From positions 1 through 8,051 of the forward strand of contig DMHI01000229.1 in the NCBI GenBank assembly GCA_003449515.1: DNA of 8,051 bases. Reading direction: 5' to 3'. Position numbers and translations under genes: made by a program. Every line of letters starts with the position of its first letter. Position 1 is the first letter of the stretch. Of the stretch, positions 1 to 6,231 are shown piece after piece. The stretch comes from Lysobacteraceae bacterium. GTDB lineage: Bacteria; Pseudomonadota; Gammaproteobacteria; Xanthomonadales; Xanthomonadaceae. The notes beneath the pieces are model-generated. The model was not told the DNA's origin. It saw nothing but the letters and a program-made list of their open reading frames with translations, and ran no database searches.

Positions 1-1160
1 TCAACCGCGTGATCCAGGTCTACGATCTCGTCGACCGCCCCGAGCTGAAGTTCCCGCCGTTCTCGCCGCGCAAATCGAAGCTCGACCTCGACGCTCCGTT
101 CGAGCAGCTCAGCGAGCACGACGTGCTGATGCACCACCCCTTCGACAGCTTCAGCGGCGTGCTCGATCTGGTGGCGCACGCGGCCAACGACCCCGAGGTG
201 CTGGCGATCAAGCAGACGCTGTACCGCGTCGGCAAGGACTCGCCACTGATCGAGCACCTGATCACCGCGGCGCGCAACGGCAAGGACGTGACCGTGGTGG
301 TCGAACTGCGCGCGCGCTTCGACGAGGAGGCCAACCTGCGGCTGGCCGACCGCCTGCAGGAGGCCGGTGTGCAGGTGCTGTACGGCGTGGTCGGCTACAA
401 GACCCACGCCAAGATGATCCTGATCGTGCGCCGCGAAGGCCAGCGCCTGCGCCGCTACGTGCACCTCGGCACCGGCAACTACCACGCCGGCACGGCGCGG
501 GCGTACACCGACATCGGCCTGATGACCGCCAACGAGGAGATCGGTGCCGACGTGCATGCGCTGTTCCAGCAGCTCTCCGGGCTGGCGCCGTCGTTCAAGC
601 TGCGGCAACTGCTGACCTCGCCGTTCACGCTGCACGCCGGGCTGCTCGGCAAGATCGCCCGCGAAGCCGAACACGCCCGCGAGGGCAAGCCGGCACGGAT
701 CATCGCCAAGATGAACGCGCTCAACGAAGCCGGCGTGATCCGCGCGCTGTATGCGGCCTCGCAGGCCGGCGTCGAGATCGACCTGATCGTGCGCGGTGCC
801 TGCGCGCTGCGTCCCGGCGTGGCGGGGCTGTCGGAGCGTATCCGCGTGCGCTCGGTGGTGGGCCGCTTCCTCGAGCACAGCCGCGTGTACTGGTTCCAGA
901 ACGACGGCAGCCCGCAGATCTACTGCTCCAGCGCCGACTGGATGGAGCGCAACCTGCTGCGCCGCGTCGAAACCTGTTTCCCGATCCTCGACCCGAAGCT
1001 GGCGCAGCGCGTCTACGACGAGGAACTCGCCAACTACCTCGCCGACAATACCCATAGCTGGCTGCTGAAGTCGGACGGTCGCTACGAGCGCGTGGTGCGC
1101 GGACCCGACGACATGCCGCATTCGGCCCAGCACGCCCTGCTCGCCAAACTCTGCCTCTGA
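1..1160 (+). CDS. ppk1: Polyphosphate kinase 1, C-terminal part (5' end outside window)
   Basis: PPK1 reversibly transfers the gamma phosphate of ATP onto a growing inorganic polyphosphate chain, usually at the inner membrane. The reading frame is open from base 3 to the TGA at 1158-1160 and encodes about 385 residues, roughly the C-terminal half of a protein usually near 690 residues. The catalytic core is clear: IKQTLYRV (bases about 207-230), ELRARFDEEAN (about 303-335), the KTHAK histidine at 405-407 and the YVHLGTGNYH histidine at 462-464. The spacing of these residues matches E. coli Arg375, Arg405, His435 (the phosphorylated histidine) and His454, and the histidine of FLEHSRVY (876-878) matches His592, all recalled from family knowledge. 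The GTG at base 9 is internal to the family alignment, so it is not the real start. The stop is followed by one base and then the ATG of ppx, which suggests co-transcription and coupled translation. The family call is very secure. Confidence 0.97.
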   Translation, partial: NRVIQVYDLVDRPELKFPPFSPRKSKLDLDAPFEQLSEHDVLMHHPFDSFSGVLDLVAHAANDPEVLAIKQTLYRVGKDSPLIEHLITAARNGKDVTVVVELRARFDEEANLRLADRLQEAGVQVLYGVVGYKTHAKMILIVRREGQRLRRYVHLGTGNYHAGTARAYTDIGLMTANEEIGADVHALFQQLSGLAPSFKLRQLLTSPFTLHAGLLGKIAREAEHAREGKPARIIAKMNALNEAGVIRALYAASQAGVEIDLIVRGACALRPGVAGLSERIRVRSVVGRFLEHSRVYWFQNDGSPQIYCSSADWMERNLLRRVETCFPILDPKLAQRVYDEELANYLADNTHSWLLKSDGRYERVVRGPDDMPHSAQHALLAKLCL

Positions 1161-1161
1161 C

Positions 1162-2682
1162 ATGGCCAACCGCGCCCACCGGACCCTCCAGGACGGCGAC
1201 CTGCTCGCCGCCGTCGACCTCGGCTCGAACAGCTTCCACCTGGTGGTGGCGCGCTACACGCTGGGTCAACTGCGGGTGGTCGATCGCATCAAGGAGATGG
1301 TGCGCTTGGCCGAGGGCCTCGACACCAACGGCGGGCTTCGGCCCGACGTGGTGGCGCGCGCGCTCGACTGCCTCGCCCGCTTCGGCCAGAAGCTGCGCAG
1401 CGTCCCGCCGACGCAGATGCGCGCCATCGCCACCAACACCGTGCGGCAGATGCGCAATCCGCAGAGCTTCCTCTTGCCGGCGGAAACCGCGCTCGGTCAC
1501 GGCATCGAAGTGGTCGCCGGCCGCGAGGAGGCGCGCCTGTGCTACCTCGGCGTCGCCCACGGGCATCCGCCGGGCAAGTCGCGGCGGCTGGTGATCGACA
1601 TCGGCGGCGGGTCCACCGAGTTCATCATCGGCGACGGCCTGCAGCCGATCGAACGCGAGAGCCTGCAGATGGGCTGCGTGGCCACCACCAAGCGGTTTTT
1701 CGGCGGCGAACGCCTCACCCGCAAACGCTGGAAGGAAGCGCAGCTTGAAATGGCCGCGGAGTTCCAGCAGTTCGCCGGGCTGTACCGCCAGCTCGGCTGG
1801 AAGGAGACCTTCGGCTCATCGGGCACCATCAAGGCGATCGGCGAGATCTGCGAGGCCCTGAAGCTCGCCAAGGGCGGCACCATCACCGACACCGCACTGG
1901 CCGCGCTCATCGAGCGCCTGCTCGCCTTCGACAGCGCCGAGAGCATCAAGCTGCCCGGACTGGGCACCGAGCGGCAGCCGGTGATCGCCGGCGGCGTCCT
2001 GGTGCTGGCGACGGCCTTCGAGGCGCTCGATATCCGCCGCCTGCAGGTCAGCGAGTCGGCGATGCGCGAAGGCATCCTTTACGACATGGTGGGCCGCGCC
2101 GGCAAGGCCGATCCGCGCGAAGCCTCGGTGGCGGCGCTGATGATCCGCTACGCCATCGACGCCGCGCAGGCCGAGCGCGTCGAGGCCACTGCGCTGGCGC
2201 TGTTCGACCAGATCGACGGTGACTGGGGCCTGGAATCGCCCGACCGCCAGATGCTCGCGTGGGCGGCGCGCCTGCACGAGCTGGGACTGGCGATCGCGCA
2301 CAGCCAGTACCACGTGCACGGTGCCTACGTTCTGGAAAACTCCGACATCGCCGGGTTCTCGCGCACCGAGCAGCAGTTCATCGCGACCCTCGTGCGCAAC
2401 CAGCGCCGTGCGTTCCGGCTGGTGAGTTTCGAGGGCCTGCCCGACCGCCTCGCGCCGGCCGCCCAGCGCTGCGCCATCCTGCTGCGCCTCGCCGTGCTGC
2501 TGCATCGCGCGCACGAGGCCGGAAAAATCCCGGGCCTGCGGCTGCGGGTGGGTGCCGGTGAACTGCAGCTCAAGCTGTCACGGCGCTGGCTCGACGCCCA
2601 TCCGCTGACCCGCGCCGATCTCGACTCGGAACGCGAGCACCTGCGCGATATCGGCCTGCGGCTCAGCCTCGACAACGGCTGA
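1162..2682 (+). CDS. ppx: Exopolyphosphatase (Ppx/GppA family)
   Basis: Ppx removes terminal phosphates processively from inorganic polyphosphate and so opposes PPK1. The protein has 506 residues, close to the roughly 510 of E. coli Ppx. The ASKHA-fold N-terminal domain spans about residues 15-310. It contains the phosphate-1 loop DLGSNSFHLVV (19-29), GREEARLCYLG (120-130) with the catalytic glutamate, the phosphate-2 loop IDIGGGSTEF (145-154), QMGCV (169-173) and GSSGTIKAI (218-226). The C-terminal HD-like domain (about 320-506) carries AARLHELG and the SQYHVHGAYVLENSDIAGFS segment typical of Ppx rather than short one-domain forms. The GppA activity of the same family (pppGpp hydrolysis) cannot be excluded from sequence, but linkage to ppk1 favours Ppx. 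The ATG at 1162 follows the ppk1 stop by one base and has no Shine-Dalgarno sequence in front of it, so translation probably depends on ribosomes arriving from ppk1. It converges on the phosphatase gene with only nine bases between their stop codons. Confidence 0.96.
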   Translation: MANRAHRTLQDGDLLAAVDLGSNSFHLVVARYTLGQLRVVDRIKEMVRLAEGLDTNGGLRPDVVARALDCLARFGQKLRSVPPTQMRAIATNTVRQMRNPQSFLLPAETALGHGIEVVAGREEARLCYLGVAHGHPPGKSRRLVIDIGGGSTEFIIGDGLQPIERESLQMGCVATTKRFFGGERLTRKRWKEAQLEMAAEFQQFAGLYRQLGWKETFGSSGTIKAIGEICEALKLAKGGTITDTALAALIERLLAFDSAESIKLPGLGTERQPVIAGGVLVLATAFEALDIRRLQVSESAMREGILYDMVGRAGKADPREASVAALMIRYAIDAAQAERVEATALALFDQIDGDWGLESPDRQMLAWAARLHELGLAIAHSQYHVHGAYVLENSDIAGFSRTEQQFIATLVRNQRRAFRLVSFEGLPDRLAPAAQRCAILLRLAVLLHRAHEAGKIPGLRLRVGAGELQLKLSRRWLDAHPLTRADLDSEREHLRDIGLRLSLDNG

Positions 2683-2691
2683 GGCCGCCGC

Positions 2692-3774
2692 TCAGCGCGG
2701 CTGCAGGGCGTCGAGGTCCACCTCCCGCGACAGCAGATCGCGGCCGTCGACGCCGCGGAGCCGCAGGACCAGGCGCCGCGCCGCCCAGTCGATGTCGACG
2801 AGTCCGACATTGGCGACGTGATGCGGGCCTTCGACACGCAGCGCATTGGGCACGCGCACATGCCATTCCTCGGTCAGCCCGCTCGAGGTGAGGTCGAGCA
2901 GCGGGTAGGGAACGTTGGCGTCGAGGCGGGTCAGCTCGCCGTAATGCGTGTCGCCGGACAGGAACACGACGCCCTTGGCGCCGGTGTCGCGGATCAACTG
3001 GAACAGCCGCGCCTGGTCGCGCGGGTAGTTCACCCAGGCCTCCCAGCCGGGGAAATCCGCCAGCACTTGCAGGCTCGATCCGATGAGACGGAGGTCGGCG
3101 GGCTCGCGCAGGCGATCGGCCAGCCACGCCCACTGCGCCTCGCCGAGCATCGTTGCCGCCGGCGACGGGTCGCGCGCGTAGGGGCCCGGCACCTCGCGCC
3201 CGGCCTTGGCCTCCGCCTCGGCCCAGACGGCGTAACGCGCGTCGTCCGGGAAGGCGGTGTTGCGGGCGATCGGCGTGCGGTTCCAGCGCAGGTCGAGCAG
3301 GATCACCTGCACGCGCTGTCCGGGCGGCCCGAAGGTGGCGCTGGTGTAGATGCCGTCGCGCGCGCGCCGCGGCGAGTCCAGCGGCTCGCGCCAGAAGTCG
3401 AAGAAGACCTCGCGCGAGGCGACCTTCATCGGGTACTCGGCACCAGCGTCGTTCTCGCCGTAATCGTGGTCATCCCAGGTCGCCATCACCGCGGTGGTGG
3501 CCCGCATGCGCTGGAAGCCCGGCTGCGCCCCGAGGGCCGCATAGGTGCGCTCCAACTCGGCGCGCTCGCGGGTGTCACCGTAGACGTTGTCGCCGAGGAA
3601 CAGGAACAGGTCGGGGTCGGCGGCCGCGACGGCGTCCCAGATCGGCTGCGGCTTGTGCTGCTCGGCGCAGGAGCCGAAAGCGATGCGCGTCAGCGCCGGC
3701 CGTTGATCCGCGGGCAACGCAACGTCGGGCGACAGCGATGCCTCGGCGGCAATCGGGACTTCGGGAAACGCCAC
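2692..3774 (-). CDS. PhoD-like alkaline phosphatase / metallophosphatase (probable N-terminal frameshift)
   Basis: This is a PhoD-family metallophosphoesterase. Family members hydrolyse phosphate mono- or diesters outside the cytoplasm to release phosphate. The open frame from the GTG at 3774 gives 360 residues. Visible metal-site motifs in order are FGSC (33-36), LGDNVYGD (60-67), TWDDHDYGEND (99-109), LLDLRWNR (159-166), IGSSLQ (231-236), SGDTHYGEL (273-281) and DLTSSGLTEEW (294-304), so the catalytic domain looks complete. The N-terminus is odd: the GTG has no ribosome binding site and the product lacks an export signal, although enzymes of this type are usually exported. A much better start is the ATG at 3817, which overlaps the receptor stop and encodes a signal peptide in a frame one base off; see the separate entry at 3774-3817. 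If one base is removed there, the gene runs 3817 to 2692 and encodes 374 residues. It is the second gene of the receptor operon, so the likely role is releasing phosphate from esters in the periplasm. Preferred substrate is unknown. Confidence 0.92.
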   Translation of the reverse strand: MAFPEVPIAAEASLSPDVALPADQRPALTRIAFGSCAEQHKPQPIWDAVAAADPDLFLFLGDNVYGDTRERAELERTYAALGAQPGFQRMRATTAVMATWDDHDYGENDAGAEYPMKVASREVFFDFWREPLDSPRRARDGIYTSATFGPPGQRVQVILLDLRWNRTPIARNTAFPDDARYAVWAEAEAKAGREVPGPYARDPSPAATMLGEAQWAWLADRLREPADLRLIGSSLQVLADFPGWEAWVNYPRDQARLFQLIRDTGAKGVVFLSGDTHYGELTRLDANVPYPLLDLTSSGLTEEWHVRVPNALRVEGPHHVANVGLVDIDWAARRLVLRLRGVDGRDLLSREVDLDALQPR

Positions 3775-3817
3775 CCAACGCGACGCCGAACATCGCGGCC
3801 AGCGTCGCGCGGCGCAT
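3774..3817 (-). other. Probable true start and signal peptide of the PhoD-like gene, out of frame by one base
   Basis: The minus-strand ATG at 3817-3815 overlaps the receptor stop codon by one base (TGATG). A GAGG lies ten bases upstream, inside the last receptor codons. From this ATG the frame reads MRRATLAAMFGVAL, a positively charged and hydrophobic signal-peptide start, and then runs into arginine-rich nonsense over the phosphatase domain. Removing one base from the three-base run at 3774-3776 (CCC on the plus strand) joins it to the phosphatase frame as VAL-VAFPEVPIAAEA, giving a full signal peptide with a plausible cleavage region. This is either a sequencing or assembly indel or a real frameshift. 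The inference that this is the native start is strong; the cause of the shift cannot be settled from the sequence. Confidence 0.75.
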
Positions 3818-6072
3818 CAGAACGACGCCTCGAGTGTGAAGAACACCTGACGCGGGGCGCCCGTCACGAGCGTGTAGTTCAGGCCCTGCGGGTCACGCGC
3901 GACGAAGCCATTGGTGCCGACGCTGGCGAAGTAGGATTCGTCGAACAGGTTGCTCACGTTGAGCGTGGCCTTGAGATCACGGGCCCAACCGAACTCGCCG
4001 AAGCGGTACGACAGCGAGGCATCGGCCACCCAGTAGTCCGGCACCCGCGAGTCGTTGGTGAAGGTGATGAAACGCTCGTCGGTGTACTTCGCCCCGACGC
4101 GCGCCTCCCAGCCGCCGACGGCGTAGCGCATCTCGATGTTGGCGAGCAGCTCCGGCGTATCGACGACGGTCTTGCCCGCCGTAGGCACGCGGGTCGTGCC
4201 GTCGAGGTAATCCGCGGCGTACTCCGACTGGTTCCACGACAGCGATCCGAACAGCGAGAAGCCCTCGGCCAGGGTCCAGTCGATCGCCGCCTCGGCACCC
4301 GAGGTCTCGACATCGCCGACGTTGGCCAGCACGCTCGGGCAACCGAGGATGCCGACGCACTGCGCGATCGTCAGCAGACGATCCTCGAAGTCGACCCGGT
4401 ACAGCGTCAGCGAACCCTGGAAGCCCTCGTGGCCGTAGCGCAGGCCGCCTTCGAAGGTGGTGGAGGTCTCGGGGCGCAGCGTGTCGCGGATGGTGTTGAA
4501 ACCGGTCTGGCTGGAGGCGAACGGGCCGCTCACGCCCGCGCGGAAGGCCGCCATGTTCTCCGCATACGCACCGAAGACCTCGAAGCCCGGTGCCACCTCG
4601 AAGCGCATGCCGAGCTGCGGCAGGAAGCTGTCGCTGGCCTCGATGCGACCCTGGGCGCGGGTACCGATCCGTGCCGTCGCCTCGTTCTCGACGTTGAGCG
4701 ACTTGAATCCGGCGTCGATCACGAAGCGGCCGTCGAGCAGGTCCATGCGGTTGCCGGCATAGAACACCTGCGTGCGGCTGACGAAGTCCTGCTCGAACAC
4801 GCGCTGGTCCGGGCTGCGGTAGAAGAAGCCGCGGTTCGGCGGCGAGTCGGCGTTGAGATTGTAGAAATTGCGCTGCAGGTTGTGGTCGTTGTCCTCGATC
4901 CAGACGCCGGCGCTCACGGTGTGGATGCCCACCGGCAGCTCGATGCCGGCGGTGAGGCCGCTGCGGTCGATGATGTATTCGGTGGTGCGCAGGCGCAGCG
5001 GCAAGGTCGGCGAGCTCGCCGAGTACGGTGTCACCCAGTGGCCCTGACCCTCGTTGGTGTGGCGGTAGACCTGCGCGGTGACGCTGCCGCCGTCGCCGAA
5101 GGCGAGATCGGCGTTCACCGCGTACAGGTTGTCGTCGCGCAGGCCGCGGCCGAGGTAGTAGGCGTCGTCGAGGCTGGTCACGCCGCCGGAGAACTGGCCG
5201 AAGCCGGCGCGGATCGCCCGCACCCAGTCACGCGCGTAGTTGTCCCAGTCCATCCCGAGGCGGCGCGCCGATTCCAGCGACAGGTCGGCGTAGTCGGTCT
5301 CGTTGCGGCGCGAGGTGTTGACCATCGCGCCAAGGCTCCAGGTCTCGCCGGCGAAGCGCGCCTGGGCGTTGACCTGGCGCGAGTCCTGCGGGCCATAGCC
5401 CTTCCACTTCTCCGAATCGTGCCGCGCACCGGACAGGAAGGCCGAGAAGCCGTCGATGTCGCCGGAATCGTAGCGGGCGAAGGTGCGCAGGGTGTCGTCG
5501 CTGCCGAACGTCTGCGCCAGCGTGGTGCCGCGCTCGGCCTGCGGGCCGCGCGAGCCGAAGCGGACGGTGCCGCCGAGATTCGACGACGATGCCGTGTCGA
5601 GCGCGCCGCTGCCCTGCGACACCTCGGCAAAGGCGAGGTTCTCGGCGATCAGCGCACGGCTGATGTGCAGGCCGTTGTGGTTGCCGTAGCTCATGTCGCC
5701 GAGCGGAATGCCGTCGAGCGTGAAGCCGAGCTGGTTCTGGTTGAAGCCGCGGATGTTGAGCCGCGTCGACCACTCGTAGTTGCCCCACGGATCGGCCGAG
5801 GTGAAGTGCACGCCAGGCAGCTTGCCCAGCAGCTTCAAGGCGCTGCTGCCGGCCGGTGCCCGCGCAAGCTCCTCGCGGCCCAGCCCCTGCACCTGGCGCG
5901 TCTGGCCGGTGCCCACCACGTTGACCGCGTCGAGCACGGTGGCGGCATCGCGCGGCGCGGGTGCGGGTGCGGCCTGCGCGGCGATCGGCAGCAGGACACC
6001 CGCGATGGCGAGGGCGAGCGGGCTGAGGACATGGGCGGTACGGCGGGCAGGACGCGACATTCGGGGCTCCAT
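3817..6072 (-). CDS. TonB-dependent outer-membrane receptor
   Basis: This is an outer-membrane active transporter of 751 residues that would import a scarce substrate using TonB-ExbBD energy. A signal peptide ends near AAQA at residues 31-34. A short linker holds a TonB-box-like stretch (TVLDAVNVVG, 45-54). The plug domain follows at about 75-176, with LGKLPGV, LNIRGF, LDGIPLGD and NLGGTVRFGSRG. The remainder is a 22-strand-type beta barrel rich in alternating aromatic strands, ending FFTLEASF with the C-terminal phenylalanine usual for outer-membrane proteins. Two starts are possible: ATG 6072 (GGAGG ten bases upstream) and ATG 6060 (GGAG six bases upstream), which differ by four residues. 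I chose 6072, but 6060 is nearly as good. It is the first gene of an operon with the PhoD-like phosphatase and overlaps its probable ATG by one base. The pairing suggests uptake of an organic phosphate compound or its product, but the substrate cannot be read from the sequence. No extra N-terminal signalling domain of the FecA type is seen. Confidence 0.95.
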   Translation of the reverse strand: MEPRMSRPARRTAHVLSPLALAIAGVLLPIAAQAAPAPAPRDAATVLDAVNVVGTGQTRQVQGLGREELARAPAGSSALKLLGKLPGVHFTSADPWGNYEWSTRLNIRGFNQNQLGFTLDGIPLGDMSYGNHNGLHISRALIAENLAFAEVSQGSGALDTASSSNLGGTVRFGSRGPQAERGTTLAQTFGSDDTLRTFARYDSGDIDGFSAFLSGARHDSEKWKGYGPQDSRQVNAQARFAGETWSLGAMVNTSRRNETDYADLSLESARRLGMDWDNYARDWVRAIRAGFGQFSGGVTSLDDAYYLGRGLRDDNLYAVNADLAFGDGGSVTAQVYRHTNEGQGHWVTPYSASSPTLPLRLRTTEYIIDRSGLTAGIELPVGIHTVSAGVWIEDNDHNLQRNFYNLNADSPPNRGFFYRSPDQRVFEQDFVSRTQVFYAGNRMDLLDGRFVIDAGFKSLNVENEATARIGTRAQGRIEASDSFLPQLGMRFEVAPGFEVFGAYAENMAAFRAGVSGPFASSQTGFNTIRDTLRPETSTTFEGGLRYGHEGFQGSLTLYRVDFEDRLLTIAQCVGILGCPSVLANVGDVETSGAEAAIDWTLAEGFSLFGSLSWNQSEYAADYLDGTTRVPTAGKTVVDTPELLANIEMRYAVGGWEARVGAKYTDERFITFTNDSRVPDYWVADASLSYRFGEFGWARDLKATLNVSNLFDESYFASVGTNGFVARDPQGLNYTLVTGAPRQVFFTLEASF

Positions 6073-6082
6073 TGCGGATGAT

Positions 6083-6087
6083 CCTCC
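6083..6087 (-). promoter_or_regulatory. Shine-Dalgarno GGAGG for the TonB-dependent receptor
   Basis: GGAGG reads on the minus strand ten bases before ATG 6072. A second, weaker GGAG (6070-6067) stands six bases before the in-frame ATG at 6060. The pair leaves the exact start ambiguous by four codons but rules out the longer TTG-initiated frame at 6153, which begins inside the promoter. Confidence 0.65.
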
Positions 6088-6124
6088 GGGGCGGAGGCGT
6101 GGGCCGGAACCTTGGGTGACATTC

Positions 6125-6153
6125 GTTAAATCGCCGTTGCAACGGAATGACAA
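6125..6153 (-). promoter_or_regulatory. Sigma70-type promoter for the receptor-phosphatase operon
   Basis: On the minus strand, TTGTCA (6153-6148, five of six matches to TTGACA) is followed by exactly 17 bases and then TTTAAC (6130-6125, four of six matches to TATAAT). It is one of the few AT-rich spots in the window and stands about 50 bases upstream of the receptor start, leaving a leader of normal size that contains the GGAGG. The -35 element also forms TTGTCAT, six of seven matches to a single PhoB half-site, but no partner lies 11 bases away on this strand, so PhoB control of this promoter is not supported by that alone. Confidence 0.6.
6134..6145. promoter_or_regulatory. Perfect 12-bp palindrome inside the receptor promoter spacer (candidate operator)
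   Basis: CCGTTGCAACGG is identical to its reverse complement. It sits almost exactly in the middle of the 17-base spacer between the -35 and -10 elements of the receptor promoter. A dimeric regulator bound here would be placed to repress (or, if MerR-like, to twist) this promoter. The regulator is unknown and the functional role is inference. Confidence 0.45.
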
Positions 6154-6169
6154 CGTGCTCCGGTGTGCG

Positions 6170-6198
6170 GCGTCATCGCAGCGTCATGGCGATGTCAT
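6170..6198 (+). promoter_or_regulatory. Candidate Pho box (three PhoB half-sites) upstream of the glycosyltransferase-PAP2 operon
   Basis: Three direct repeats, GCGTCAT (6170-6176), GCGTCAT (6181-6187) and ATGTCAT (6192-6198), are separated by four bases each, so GTCAT recurs at exactly 11-bp steps. The known PhoB half-site is CTGTCAT with the same 7+4 layout; matches are five, five and six of seven. The repeats read on the plus strand, toward the glycosyltransferase ATG 33 bases further on. In Pho promoters the box replaces the -35 element and a -10 follows about ten bases later. No clear -10 is visible around 6208-6216, which is the main weakness. The third repeat also belongs to a 15-base inverted repeat at 6188-6202, a competing explanation. 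Confidence 0.6.
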
Positions 6199-6202
6199 CG
6201 CC
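6188..6202. repeat. 15-bp inverted repeat overlapping the third Pho half-site
   Basis: GGCGATG and CATCGCC are perfect reverse complements around a single central T. The symmetry overlaps the last GTCAT repeat. It could be an independent operator or may arise by chance from the repeat content in GC-rich DNA. Confidence 0.4.
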
Positions 6203-6231
6203 CTGCCGCGCGTCTCACGCAGGCTCGCGGC

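Noticed and set aside
721..1566. A 281-codon minus-strand frame across the ppk1-ppx junction
   Set aside because: It runs antisense to two well-supported genes and its product becomes arginine- and serine-rich without domain features.
2684..2701. Hairpin GCCGC/GCGGC between and into the convergent ppx and phosphatase ends
   Set aside because: The five-base stem with an eight-base loop has no T tract on either strand and lies partly inside the phosphatase coding end; such stems are common by chance in this composition.
2818..6081. A very long (1087-codon) open frame on the plus strand opposite both the phosphatase and the receptor
   Set aside because: It is exactly codon-on-codon antisense to both genes, so it can only meet a stop where they use TTA, CTA or TCA, codons that are rare in GC-rich genomes. 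Its product is a low-complexity Arg/Val/Ala/Glu/Gly mixture with no recognisable domain, while the minus strand encodes two clear families.
6116..6151. Second Pho box on the minus strand for the receptor promoter (GTCAT at 6151 and GTCAC at 6120)
   Set aside because: The two half-site-like words are 31 bases apart, not a multiple of 11, and the position 11 bases from the first has only three of seven matches.
6073..6153. Upstream extension of the receptor to TTG 6153
   Set aside because: The extension starts inside the promoter -35 and places 27 residues before a normal signal peptide; ATGs with Shine-Dalgarno sequences exist at 6072 and 6060.
6163..6231. Upstream extension of the glycosyltransferase (GTG at 6163)
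   Set aside because: It would translate through the Pho-box repeats; the product of that stretch does not look like a GT4 N-terminus, and the family usually begins a few residues before the TETYPPE motif.
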